Source: Chryseobacterium gleum
Lineage (GTDB): Bacteria; Bacteroidota; Bacteroidia; Flavobacteriales_D; Crocinitomicaceae
DNA length: 64,000 nucleotides
Assembly: GCA_945897565.1 (NCBI GenBank)
Contig: CAMDFN010000007.1
Coordinates: 34,957 to 98,956 of the forward strand
Reading direction: 5' to 3'
The notes beneath the pieces were generated by a model. It saw only the letters and a program-made list of their open reading frames with translations. It was not told the origin of the DNA and ran no database searches. Position numbers and translations under genes: made by a program. Every line of letters begins with the position of its first letter. The stretch's first letter is position 1. This document shows positions 53,235-61,993 of the stretch, piece after piece.

Positions 53235-53705
53235 ATGACAAAGCAACTTTCCTTTTCCTACCGTTTGATTTCTTCTAAACAAGCCTTAGCTGGCCCTGAC
53301 CAAGCATTATTGGCGGCGGCAAATAAAGCACTTTCAAGAGCCTATGCGCCTTATTCTAAGTTTCAGGTCGGCGCGAGTTTACTATTGGAAAGCGGTCTTA
53401 TTATCGAGGGCAATAACCAAGAAAATATTGCTTATCCATCTGGACTGTGTGCAGAGCGCGTCGCACTTTTTTATGCTGGGGCCAACTATCCAGAAGATCC
53501 CATTGTTAAAATTTGTGTTGTTGCACAAGGCGATTTGATGCCCAGCGGTAAGCTGCTGTCTCCTTGTGGTTCTTGCCGACAGGTCATGTTGGAGAGTGAG
53601 GCACGTCAGCAAAGTCCGATTGAGGTGCTCTTAGTGCAAGGTTCAGGTGAAATCATCGTCTTAGATACGGTTCAAAACTTATTGCCATTTGGCTTCTCGA
53701 AGTAG
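53235..53705 (+). CDS. cdd: Cytidine deaminase
   Basis: Zinc enzyme of pyrimidine salvage converting cytidine/deoxycytidine to uridine/deoxyuridine. Zinc ligands and the catalytic glutamate are in YPSGLCAERVALF and SPCGSCRQVMLE; SRAYAPYSKFQVGASLL is the substrate-binding start. Length 156 aa corresponds to the short tetrameric form. It is divergent from the FKBP operon and precedes the DUF4494 gene, which has its own promoter. Confidence 0.94.
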   Translation: MTKQLSFSYRLISSKQALAGPDQALLAAANKALSRAYAPYSKFQVGASLLLESGLIIEGNNQENIAYPSGLCAERVALFYAGANYPEDPIVKICVVAQGDLMPSGKLLSPCGSCRQVMLESEARQQSPIEVLLVQGSGEIIVLDTVQNLLPFGFSK

Positions 53706-53726
53706 TGTAAATTCCAACGAGCGTAT

Positions 53727-53734
53727 TATCTTTG
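53727..53734 (+). promoter_or_regulatory. -7 promoter element TATCTTTG before the DUF4494 gene
   Basis: Exact match to the Bacteroidota TAnnTTTG consensus, 19 bases before the ATG at 53754. No clear -33 element is seen. Confidence 0.5.
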
Positions 53735-53753
53735 TAGTCCAAATTTATTGCGC

Positions 53754-54356
53754 ATGAATAGCTGGTTTACCGTCAAAGTCAAATACACCAAACAACTCGA
53801 AAACGGCACTTTCAAAAGGGTTTCTGAACCTTATTTGCTAGCCGCCATGACCTTCACAGATGCCGAAGCGCGCATCTACGAAGAGCTCGGCTCCAGTATC
53901 CGCGGAGAATTCCAAGTAACCGGCATTGCCCGCACTGACCTCCACGACATCTTCCAATACGACGACGCCGAACAATGGTTCAAGTGTAAAGTCACCTATG
54001 ACCGCATAGACGAAGACGGCGAAAAGGCCAAAACCATTTCCCAAAACTTTTTAGTGAGTGCGGCCAATGTCAAAGAATCATATGACCGCATCGAAGAAAG
54101 CCTAGCTACCCTCATGATTGACTTCAATGTGGTTTCTATCACTTCATCGCCAATTGTAGAAATTTTCCCTTACCGCGAAGAAGACGTCCAATCTCCAGCG
54201 CAAAAAGCGCCCAAATTTGAAGAAGAAACCACCCACACGCCTATCCGCCAAGTGTTTTCTGCTTCGGGTTCCGATTCAGACGACGACCTCACCGACGACG
54301 ACGTCTTCCTGACCGACTCAGATTCCGAACTCACCGACGAAACCGCAGAGGCCTAA
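53754..54356 (+). CDS. DUF4494 domain protein with acidic tail
   Basis: 200 aa. The N-terminal ~140 residues are DUF4494 (MNSWFTVKVKYTKQLENGTFKRVSEPYLLAAMTFTDAEARIYEEL), a Bacteroidota-restricted family of unknown function. The C-terminus is disordered and very acidic, with three copies of an LTD-centred repeat (DDDLTDDDVFLTDSDSELTDE). The TTG start in the track is replaced by the ATG at 53754. It is followed by pdxH 2 bases later. Confidence 0.85.
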   Translation: MNSWFTVKVKYTKQLENGTFKRVSEPYLLAAMTFTDAEARIYEELGSSIRGEFQVTGIARTDLHDIFQYDDAEQWFKCKVTYDRIDEDGEKAKTISQNFLVSAANVKESYDRIEESLATLMIDFNVVSITSSPIVEIFPYREEDVQSPAQKAPKFEEETTHTPIRQVFSASGSDSDDDLTDDDVFLTDSDSELTDETAEA

Positions 54357-54358
54357 GC

Positions 54359-55003
54359 ATGAGTGAGTGGCTCAAAGCATACCGTCAAAACCACACCGAT
54401 TTCGACCAACCATCGGCTATTGGCAGCCTGCCTACTGATCCATTTGCAGCTTTTTCACTATGGTTCGATGCCGCTGTCAATGCCCAAGAGCGCGAGGCCA
54501 ACGCATTTGTACTAAGCACTTGCAACACCCAGTTACAAGCCTCTGCGCGCATCCTCTACCTCAAAGAATTACTCGACCATCAATTTATTTTTTACACCAA
54601 CTACAGCAGCCATAAGGGGCAAGAATTAGAGGTCAATCCTCATGCTTCCTTGCTGTTCTTTTGGCCTCAACTCATGCGTCAGGTCCGCATAGAAGGTCGT
54701 GTACAACAAATTGACCCAGCCATTTCAGACGCTTATTTTGCCTCCCGTCCGCGCGAGAGCCAACTCGGTGCTTGGGCTTCTCAGCAATCCGAGACCTTAA
54801 GCGATCGGTCTGCGCTTATTGCGCGTTTTGAAGCTTTTGATCTTCAATTTCCCGCTACAGTGCCTCGTCCGCCACATTGGGGCGGTTTTGCACTTCAGCC
54901 ACATTACATGGAGTTTTGGCAAGGCCAACCTTCCCGCTTGCACGAACGACGTGTCTACGCGCTCGGCCAAAATGAATGGAAATCCAAACTCCTCAACCCC
55001 TAA
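54359..55003 (+). CDS. pdxH: Pyridoxamine 5'-phosphate oxidase
   Basis: FMN-dependent enzyme completing pyridoxal-5'-phosphate synthesis or salvage. Family motifs are FVLSTCNTQLQASARILYLKELLDHQFIFYTNYSSHKG, RQVRIEGRVQQI, YFASRPRESQLGAWASQQS, PPHWGGFALQPHYMEFWQG and the C-terminal RLHERRVY. Length 214 aa is normal. It directly abuts the M16 protease gene. Confidence 0.96.
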   Translation: MSEWLKAYRQNHTDFDQPSAIGSLPTDPFAAFSLWFDAAVNAQEREANAFVLSTCNTQLQASARILYLKELLDHQFIFYTNYSSHKGQELEVNPHASLLFFWPQLMRQVRIEGRVQQIDPAISDAYFASRPRESQLGAWASQQSETLSDRSALIARFEAFDLQFPATVPRPPHWGGFALQPHYMEFWQGQPSRLHERRVYALGQNEWKSKLLNP

Positions 55004-56245
55004 ATGAAGGCTTATCAACCCATTTGTGAAGTATTGTCTAACGGTACGCGCTTGGTTTACCTAAAAGTACCTAGTCAAGTAGCTCATTTGGGCTTTTTCT
55101 TTGCCGCGGGCTCACGCCATGAAGCCCCAAATCAAATTGGTTTGGCTCATTTTCTGGAGCACTGTCTTTTCAAAGGAACACACAAGCGCAAGGCTTTGCA
55201 TATTCTGTCGCGTATAGATTCCGTTGGCGGAGAACTCAACGCCTACACAGCCAAGGAAGAAATGTGCTTGTATGCCTCTTTTTCTAAAGAACATACCCAA
55301 CGGGCCATCGATTTATTGGCAGATATCTCCATACATTCTACTTTTCCACAAAAAGAAATCGAGAAAGAAAAAGAAGTCATTTTAGATGAAATCAACTCTT
55401 ACTTAGATTCTCCGAGCGATAAAATTTTCGATGACTACGACGCTAAACTTTTCGAAGGTCATCCCTTGGGGCAAAACATCCTCGGCACTAAAGAAAGTGT
55501 GTCGGGTTTTACCCAACAAGATCTACAAGACTACGTTCGGCAATATTTCACCGCCGACAACTTGGTGGTGTCCTTTGTTGGCAATATGCCTTTGTCAAGA
55601 CTCAAGTCTTCATTAGAGACCGCACTCGCAGATATGCCTAAAACGGCCGTGAGCCTAGCTCCTCAGCCATTCAACAGCACCGCACCTTTCAACGAAATTG
55701 TCAACGAAGCCAACTATCAAGCCCATGCTGTATTAGGTGGTTTTGCACCTAGCTACCACCAAGATGAGCGCATTGCGATGTCTTTGCTGATCAATATTTT
55801 GGGTGGTCCTGCGCTCAATTCTCGCCTTAATTTATCGGTCAGAGAGCGCTATGGCTATGCGTATTCCATAGAAGCCAATTACCATACCTTTGCCGATACC
55901 GGCTATTGGCAAATTTATTTTGGTTCGGAGTCTAAGAACATCAACAAAACATTGACCTTAATAGACAAAGAACTCGAAAAATTGAGAGAAAAAACGCTCT
56001 CTGTAAGCCAGCTGATGCAAGCCAAAAGACAATTCAAAGGTCACCTTGCTTTAGGGATGGATGTCAATTCAGGGCTTATGCAAGGGCTCGGCAAGAGCAT
56101 GTTGGCTTTTGGACAAATCGATACCATTGCCGAAATGCACCAGGCCATCGATAAAATTTCAGCTGAAGAAATTCAAGCTTTGGCACAGCAGTACCTCAGA
56201 AAAGAACAGATGTCTTCTCTGATTTTTGATGTTGAAAAATCTTGA
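55004..56245 (+). CDS. M16-family zinc metallopeptidase
   Basis: Pitrilysin-type processing peptidase of 413 aa. The inverted zinc motif HFLEHCLFKGT (HxxEH) is at about residues 47-51, and the distal glutamate ligand falls in KEKEVILDEINSYLD. No signal peptide, so cytoplasmic, like the mitochondrial-processing-peptidase-like members. It starts one base after pdxH and ends 26 bases from the convergent YggS gene. Substrate unknown. Confidence 0.93.
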   Translation: MKAYQPICEVLSNGTRLVYLKVPSQVAHLGFFFAAGSRHEAPNQIGLAHFLEHCLFKGTHKRKALHILSRIDSVGGELNAYTAKEEMCLYASFSKEHTQRAIDLLADISIHSTFPQKEIEKEKEVILDEINSYLDSPSDKIFDDYDAKLFEGHPLGQNILGTKESVSGFTQQDLQDYVRQYFTADNLVVSFVGNMPLSRLKSSLETALADMPKTAVSLAPQPFNSTAPFNEIVNEANYQAHAVLGGFAPSYHQDERIAMSLLINILGGPALNSRLNLSVRERYGYAYSIEANYHTFADTGYWQIYFGSESKNINKTLTLIDKELEKLREKTLSVSQLMQAKRQFKGHLALGMDVNSGLMQGLGKSMLAFGQIDTIAEMHQAIDKISAEEIQALAQQYLRKEQMSSLIFDVEKS

Positions 56246-56271
56246 TAAAGAAGCTTTGCAGATTGTGAGGC

Positions 56272-56931
56272 TTAACGTCCGCCAAAAATTTTGCTACCCA
56301 CCCTCACCATTGTGCTTCCATTTTGTATGGCCAATTGGTAGTCGCCACTCATGCCCATCGAAATTTCTTTAAAGCAGGACTTTTCAGCGAAATATTTGTT
56401 GTTGAGTGCTTCAAAAATTTGCTTTAATGTTCGGAACTCGGTAGCTACTTGCTTTTGATCGGCGGTATTGCTCGCCATGCCCATGACTCCGCAAATTTGA
56501 ATGCATTGGAGTTGTTTGAACTCCACCGAATCTAAAATTTCGTTTGCTTCTTGTAGGTCAAGACCAAATTTCGTTTCTTCTTGAGCAATAAAAAATTGAA
56601 GCAGTACATCTTGCACCCGCCCCGCTTTGCGGGCTTGTTTGTTGATTTCTTGGAGCAACTTGAGGCTATCCACACCATGTATGAGGTGAACAAAGCTGGC
56701 CATGTATTTGACTTTGTTGGTCTGTAAATGCCCAATGAGATGCCAATGGATATCGGTTGGAAGTTGCTGTGCTTTTTCGACCATTTCCTGTACTTTATTT
56801 TCTCCAAAATGTCGTTGACCTGCGTCGTAGGCCGCCTGAAGATCAGCAAGGGGTTTGGTTTTAGAAACGGCGATGAGCGTAACGGGTTCAGGAATTTCTG
56901 CCCGAACTAATTGAAGTTGTTTTGAGATCAT
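56272..56931 (-). CDS. YggS-family PLP homeostasis protein
   Basis: PLP-binding TIM-barrel protein (219 aa) that buffers pyridoxal phosphate. The lysine motif LIAVSKTKPLADLQAAYDAGQRHFGENKVQEM is at the start, with HWHLIGHLQTNKVKY and the C-terminal SMGMSGDYQLAIQNGSTMVRVGSKIFG. It overlaps the DUF1015 gene by 4 bases. PdxH lies in the opposing operon. Confidence 0.95.
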   Translation of the reverse strand: MISKQLQLVRAEIPEPVTLIAVSKTKPLADLQAAYDAGQRHFGENKVQEMVEKAQQLPTDIHWHLIGHLQTNKVKYMASFVHLIHGVDSLKLLQEINKQARKAGRVQDVLLQFFIAQEETKFGLDLQEANEILDSVEFKQLQCIQICGVMGMASNTADQKQVATEFRTLKQIFEALNNKYFAEKSCFKEISMGMSGDYQLAIQNGSTMVRVGSKIFGGR

Positions 56932-58163
56932 GCTTCGAGTGAATAGATAGTAAGACCGCTTCTCAACTTGGGTTCAACCCAAGTAGATTTAGGAGGCATA
57001 TTGAGCCCCGCATCAGCCACTCTTTTGACGTCGTCTATGCTTGCGGGGTGCAGTAAAAAGGCCACCTCAAATTTCTTCGTGTCTATGGCATCTATCATTT
57101 TTTGTAAAGGCTCATTTCCGGGCACAAATTCTATTTGATCAGTAGTTTTGAGATCGGTAATACCAAAAACGGGTTTGAGAATGAGGTCCGAAAGAATAAA
57201 GGAGTCGAGGGTTTCTATCGGGTCTTGGTCATTGATGAAATGAAGGTTGGGTCTGAATTTGAGCCAGGTTTTTTCCATGTAAATATGGATATCGTGTTTT
57301 TGAGCAGGTAGTTGAGGGCTAGCTAATGTTTCGACTTTTCCTTCATTTGCTAAGATGGCGATGAGTCCTTTTAAATCGAGGCCATTTGTGGATTTGAGCA
57401 AGCGATGAAAAGCGGCAATTTGCACCTCGCGTTCATCGACCAAGTAGCCTAAAAAATAATCGGCTGCCGCCGGATAAGCTGTTCCTTTCTCTCGCAGTTG
57501 TTGCGTATAGCGTGCCGATGACGCCGAGCGGTGATGACCGTCTGCTATATACAGCGCAGGTACTTTTTGAAAGGCCTCGCAGATCAATTGGGAATCTGAA
57601 GGGCTCAAAAGCCAGACTTCATGCGTAATGCGATCGGTTGTAGTGAATTCGTATTCTGGCCTTGTCGCTAAATAGGCATCTAGTATCTTTTGGATGGGTG
57701 CTTGCCCCGCATAGGTAAGTAAAACAGGCTCTGCATTGAAACCAACCGAATGGAGGTAGTTGGTAAAAACGTCTTCTCGTGCTGTGAGGGTTTGCTCGTG
57801 TATTTTGATCGTGCCATCTAGGTAGTCGTCTACACTAACACCTGCAAAAAAACCAGAAACCTCAACACTTTCTCTGGTTTGTCTGTAAATGTAGAGCTGA
57901 GTTTGCTGATCAGTGGTGAGTATACCCGCGTCAAGAAACTCATTGAATCTTTGCTTCACCTGTAAAAACCGTTCAGTTGAATTGGGCTTGGTTTTGAATT
58001 GGGCGCCAAATTCAGGATTGATGATGTGTAAAAAGGTAAACGGGTTGTCTTCTAGTTTGGCTTTGAGTACATTTTTTTTGTAGGAGTAGTAAGGCCGCGT
58101 AGCCACTAAATGTACTTTATTCCGTACTGGCCGAATTCCTTTAAATGCTCTGATTTGCGCCAT
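56928..58163 (-). CDS. DUF1015 family protein
   Basis: 411 aa cytoplasmic protein of the DUF1015 (SerC-like) family. It carries the family features FKGIRPV near the start, FLHIINPEFG, YIYRQTRESVEVSGFFAGVSVDDYLDG, the signature YIADGHHRSASSARY and AFLLHPASIDDVKRVADAGLNMPPKSTWVEPKLRSGL near the end. Its enzymatic activity is not established; members are often near serA/serC. Here it is sandwiched between a TonB receptor and yggS. Confidence 0.92.
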   Translation of the reverse strand: MAQIRAFKGIRPVRNKVHLVATRPYYSYKKNVLKAKLEDNPFTFLHIINPEFGAQFKTKPNSTERFLQVKQRFNEFLDAGILTTDQQTQLYIYRQTRESVEVSGFFAGVSVDDYLDGTIKIHEQTLTAREDVFTNYLHSVGFNAEPVLLTYAGQAPIQKILDAYLATRPEYEFTTTDRITHEVWLLSPSDSQLICEAFQKVPALYIADGHHRSASSARYTQQLREKGTAYPAAADYFLGYLVDEREVQIAAFHRLLKSTNGLDLKGLIAILANEGKVETLASPQLPAQKHDIHIYMEKTWLKFRPNLHFINDQDPIETLDSFILSDLILKPVFGITDLKTTDQIEFVPGNEPLQKMIDAIDTKKFEVAFLLHPASIDDVKRVADAGLNMPPKSTWVEPKLRSGLTIYSLEA

Positions 58164-58166
58164 TCT

Positions 58167-60503
58167 TTAGAATTTGTAACTGATACCCATACTTGGTAAA
58201 AAAGGGAATTGGTAGATGATTTCGTTGGTGATGCGGTTCACGTAAAAAATATTGTTGCGATTGTAGGCGTTGGTTACACCGAGTACAATTTCTAGATTGT
58301 TCTTGTTTTTGGTTGTGATGCTGTGTTTCACGGTGATGTCCAGGCGATGATAAGAAGGCAATCTTTGAGAATTAAAGGTGCCGAGCATAGTAGCTACGTT
58401 GTTGGGGTTATTGGTGACGTAGTCTGTGGTGAGGCCTTCTCCGAAATTTTCAAGTTGGTAGTAGCCGGCTGTCGGTGTGAAGGGTAGTCCTGAACCTAGA
58501 TTCCAACGGATATTGAGTTCGGTTTGCTTCTTTTTACCAAAAGCATATGAGCCCACAAGGTTGATGTTGTGACGTCTGTCAAAGACAGGGAAATAAGAAC
58601 CAAAACCATCCCAACGGGTGTTGTGACCCAGTGAATAGACGGCCCAAATAAAGATGCGGTCTTTGGCGTATTTGACGAGTGCATCTACACCATAAGATTG
58701 CCCAGATTCAATGATAAAGTCCTTTTTGAAGACGTCGTCGATGAGTTCAAACTGAGCGATGTCGGTGTAGAGTTTATTTTGGTTGATGTTGCTGAGTTGA
58801 TCAAAATATTTATAGTAGGCCTCTATGTTGACATTCCAATATTTATTGAGGTCATATTCAAAACCAGCGATGGCATGCCAAGCATATTGCAGACCATTTT
58901 TGATGTCAGAAACTTGCTGAAACTCATTGATAAATTGGTCCTGGACGTTAGTCGGGGCAGAGAGGAGGCCATTAAATAAATTGACTACATCTTTGTCTGA
59001 AGATGCAGAAGTGAAGTTTTGGGAGAATCTTCCGCCCGAGAACTTGAAGCGCAGTTTGTCTGTCGCGTTGTACTTGGCACCTATGCGGGGCTCGAGAGAA
59101 ACCGTATTCAGGGAGGCGTATAATTGCATGCGCAAACCTCCTTGATAAACCCAACGTGGTGTTACCAAACGGTAATTGACGTATGAGCCAATTTCTGTGG
59201 TGAAGTTACTCGCTTCAATTTTTCGTTCGAGTTCATTAAAAGTGATAAATTGGGTATTGAAACCACTCAAATTGAAACCGTAGTTGAGTTCGCTTTCATT
59301 CTTTTGAAAAAAGGTGAAGTCAAAACCGAGGTCAAAGCCACCAATTTTAGAATAACGGGGCTCTTGACCTGTTTCTAAAAAGGTTGTTTCATAGTTACTG
59401 CCGTTGACATGTCCGCGGATAAAGATCGGTGAACTACTTGGTACAAGTGTAAAATTGAGCCCGCCTCCGGCAGCATTCCAATCGAGGTCTGCAACGTTGT
59501 AATTGACTGAATCTTGATTAGAGAAACCAAAAACACTTACCTTAGAACCACCATCGCCATTGAAGGTAATTTTACCGTAAAGGTCGGTGAAGTTGAAGGG
59601 AAGGCCGTTGCCGTCGTTTATTGTGGGGTATAAAGACTTGCTAGTGTAATCCAAAAGTGAATGCTTACCCGTAAGCATATAGGATCCACTGGATAAACCA
59701 TCTTTTCCTTTTTTGCCCAGCGGACCTTCAATAACAGCCTTAGACATAAATGGAGATGCAGAAACCTTTCCAGCAAATTTGCTGCGGTTACCGTCGCGAT
59801 AGGTGATGTCCATAATGGAAGAAATCCGCCCGCCATATTTAGACTCAAAACCGCCAGTATAAATATCGACGGACTTCACAAGTTCGGTCTCAAAAATCGA
59901 ATAAAAACCAATGGAGTGGAAGGGGTTGTAGATGGTCATGCCATCTAGTAAAGTTTTGTTTTGGATAGGCGTTCCACCGCGGACATACAACTGACCTCCT
60001 TGATCGCCGGTAGTGATTACACCTGGCGTGACGCTCAAGGCGCCAACGATATCGCTTTCTGCACCATACATCGGAATGCGCTCAACGGCTTGTTTGTCCA
60101 TTTTGATTTCTGACATCCCAATTTGTTGCTTTTTTTCTTTGCCTTGATTGCTCACCCTTACGTCTTGGATGTTGAGTGTATTGGGGTTCAAGTTCCAAGA
60201 GCCGATATCGTATATTTTTTTAGCTGCAGTCATGTCTACATTGAGAAAGCTGAGCTCAAATTTACCTTTCTCAATTTTGAGAATATAAGAACCTATTGGC
60301 AATTTTGGCACCGAAAAGAAACCTGCAATATTGGAATAACCCACCGCAATTGGTGTGCTGTCTTGCTTGAGTACTTTTACGCGTTCATCGGAGATAGGCT
60401 CGCCGTTAGAGGCGTCGTGTAAAAAACCGCGGATGACGTAATCTTGGGCAGCAAGGTTGTTGCATACTAGAATTAGGAGTGGAAGGAGTATTCGTTTGAG
60501 CAT
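58167..60503 (-). CDS. TonB-dependent outer-membrane receptor
   Basis: 778 aa exported receptor. After the signal peptide (MLKRILLPLLILVCNNLAAQ) comes a carboxypeptidase-regulatory-like beta sandwich (VIRGFLHDASNGEPISDERVKVL), then the plug (MSEIKMDKQAVERIPMYGAESDIVGALSVTPGV, QLYVRGGTPIQNKTLLDGMTIYNP) and a 22-strand-type barrel ending FPFLPSMGISYKF. No SusD-like or DUF4249 partner is adjacent. The ligand cannot be deduced. Confidence 0.94.
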   Translation of the reverse strand: MLKRILLPLLILVCNNLAAQDYVIRGFLHDASNGEPISDERVKVLKQDSTPIAVGYSNIAGFFSVPKLPIGSYILKIEKGKFELSFLNVDMTAAKKIYDIGSWNLNPNTLNIQDVRVSNQGKEKKQQIGMSEIKMDKQAVERIPMYGAESDIVGALSVTPGVITTGDQGGQLYVRGGTPIQNKTLLDGMTIYNPFHSIGFYSIFETELVKSVDIYTGGFESKYGGRISSIMDITYRDGNRSKFAGKVSASPFMSKAVIEGPLGKKGKDGLSSGSYMLTGKHSLLDYTSKSLYPTINDGNGLPFNFTDLYGKITFNGDGGSKVSVFGFSNQDSVNYNVADLDWNAAGGGLNFTLVPSSSPIFIRGHVNGSNYETTFLETGQEPRYSKIGGFDLGFDFTFFQKNESELNYGFNLSGFNTQFITFNELERKIEASNFTTEIGSYVNYRLVTPRWVYQGGLRMQLYASLNTVSLEPRIGAKYNATDKLRFKFSGGRFSQNFTSASSDKDVVNLFNGLLSAPTNVQDQFINEFQQVSDIKNGLQYAWHAIAGFEYDLNKYWNVNIEAYYKYFDQLSNINQNKLYTDIAQFELIDDVFKKDFIIESGQSYGVDALVKYAKDRIFIWAVYSLGHNTRWDGFGSYFPVFDRRHNINLVGSYAFGKKKQTELNIRWNLGSGLPFTPTAGYYQLENFGEGLTTDYVTNNPNNVATMLGTFNSQRLPSYHRLDITVKHSITTKNKNNLEIVLGVTNAYNRNNIFYVNRITNEIIYQFPFLPSMGISYKF

Positions 60504-60557
60504 TTGTTCAGATAAGAGTTCCCGAAGTTAATGAATTGTTTTGATTTTTGTGTGCTG

Positions 60558-61940
60558 TTAACGCTTAATCAATACCATAAAACTCACTCCATTTAAATGA
60601 AGAAAATAAGAACCTTTTGGGAGCTCATTGAGAAGAATTGTTGAATTTTCACCACCCAATGTACCACCCTGCACGAATTGCCCTTGTAAATTCAAAATGG
60701 TATAACTGCAGTCAATCAAAGGAAGGCCTGCGATTTCTATGAAATCTTTTGCTGGATTTGGAAAAATATTCAGGGTATTTTTTTCGAATTCAGCAACTTG
60801 CGCAATATTGTTACTGTACTGACAGCCGTAATCAAAATACACCAATAATTGATAGACTCCCGAAAGGTTTCCTGACACTTGTAGGCTATCATTGGTTTCA
60901 CCAAGAATGGGTTCTCCATTGAGATACCATTGATAGGAGTTACCTTGGGTTGTGGTGCTGAGTAGGTTGCCGTTTTGGGTAATCAAGACGTCATCCAAAA
61001 CAAGGGCCGGGCAAGTTGTGGTGAGGGTTATTCCAGGAATGGTGTAGGAAATAAAGGCGTCATAGGCCAGACAAGAGGAATTCAGAAAATAGGATAACCA
61101 AGAATTGAGTTGCTGAAACATCAGGCTTTGTTGTTCTGCTCTGGTGAGGCTAATGCCTGTGGAAGTGGTGCTTTCGCCGAAGTCGCAATTGAAATTGGTG
61201 TTGGCAAAATAACAATGCCCACCGCCGATCAAGTTGGCGAAACTTTTGCACTCATGCGGGATGGCATTGTAAATAGGTAAGTGGTGCTGTGCGGGTGGCG
61301 TTACGCCGTCATTACTTCCTGAGAGAATAAGGGAGGGAATTTGAAGTGAAGCCGCCGCCGCAATGGCACTAGGGTTGGTTTCTGCAGGTGCAAGGCCTAA
61401 ATAACAATCAAAAATAGAACTTTGCGCTGCCGCCAAAACCGCGGCTCCGCCACCCATGGAGTGCCCCATGGCGCAGGTGTAATCAGAAAGTTTGGTGTAA
61501 AAAATACTGCTGCTACTTTGCCCCGCATCGGACATCTTTTGAGCGATTAGTGCGATATCTGAGCCGAAATCGCCATGGCTTGGAGACGGGAAAAGACCAC
61601 TTTCAGTTCTCGGAAAAGCCATGATATAGCCATAAGGAACCAAAGCAGACCAGATATTTGAATAGGCGTCCCAGTTCATGGCAAAACCGTGACCAAATAC
61701 GATGAGCGGCCATGTACCATTAGCAACAGCCACGTTTTCACCTGCCGCTGCCGCGGGATAATAAATCTCGGTTTGGATTTGTCTGCCAGGCCCACCGCCG
61801 CTGCCAAAACCTCCTGTGCGGTTGGGGTCGTTGAAGGTAAGGGTGGTATGGCCTACATTGAGATTTTGCGCAATAACAAGTTGTGCCGAGCACAAACCAA
61901 TGAGAAGGAAAAGGCAGAATTTGGATGTAGAGATTGGCAT
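60558..61940 (-). CDS. Secreted PETase/cutinase-like alpha/beta hydrolase with T9SS tail
   Basis: 460 aa. Signal peptide residues 1-24, a polyesterase/dienelactone-hydrolase-like domain (about 28-290), an Ig-like linker (about 300-385) and a C-terminal type A T9SS sorting domain (LNIFPNPAKDFIEIAGL). The nucleophile is Ser161 in GHSMGGG, the acid probably Asp211 (LSGSNDGVTP) and the base His242 (IGGGHCYF), spacing close to IsPETase (160/206/237). Expected on the cell surface or secreted. Natural substrate unknown: polyesters, cutin-like or triglyceride esters are possible. It stands alone between the TonB receptor and comM. Confidence 0.87.
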   Translation of the reverse strand: MPISTSKFCLFLLIGLCSAQLVIAQNLNVGHTTLTFNDPNRTGGFGSGGGPGRQIQTEIYYPAAAAGENVAVANGTWPLIVFGHGFAMNWDAYSNIWSALVPYGYIMAFPRTESGLFPSPSHGDFGSDIALIAQKMSDAGQSSSSIFYTKLSDYTCAMGHSMGGGAAVLAAAQSSIFDCYLGLAPAETNPSAIAAAASLQIPSLILSGSNDGVTPPAQHHLPIYNAIPHECKSFANLIGGGHCYFANTNFNCDFGESTTSTGISLTRAEQQSLMFQQLNSWLSYFLNSSCLAYDAFISYTIPGITLTTTCPALVLDDVLITQNGNLLSTTTQGNSYQWYLNGEPILGETNDSLQVSGNLSGVYQLLVYFDYGCQYSNNIAQVAEFEKNTLNIFPNPAKDFIEIAGLPLIDCSYTILNLQGQFVQGGTLGGENSTILLNELPKGSYFLHLNGVSFMVLIKR

Positions 61941-61993
61941 GGGCTTCTTTTCTATAAATGTACTGAATATAGCACTAACAACTTAAGTACAAA

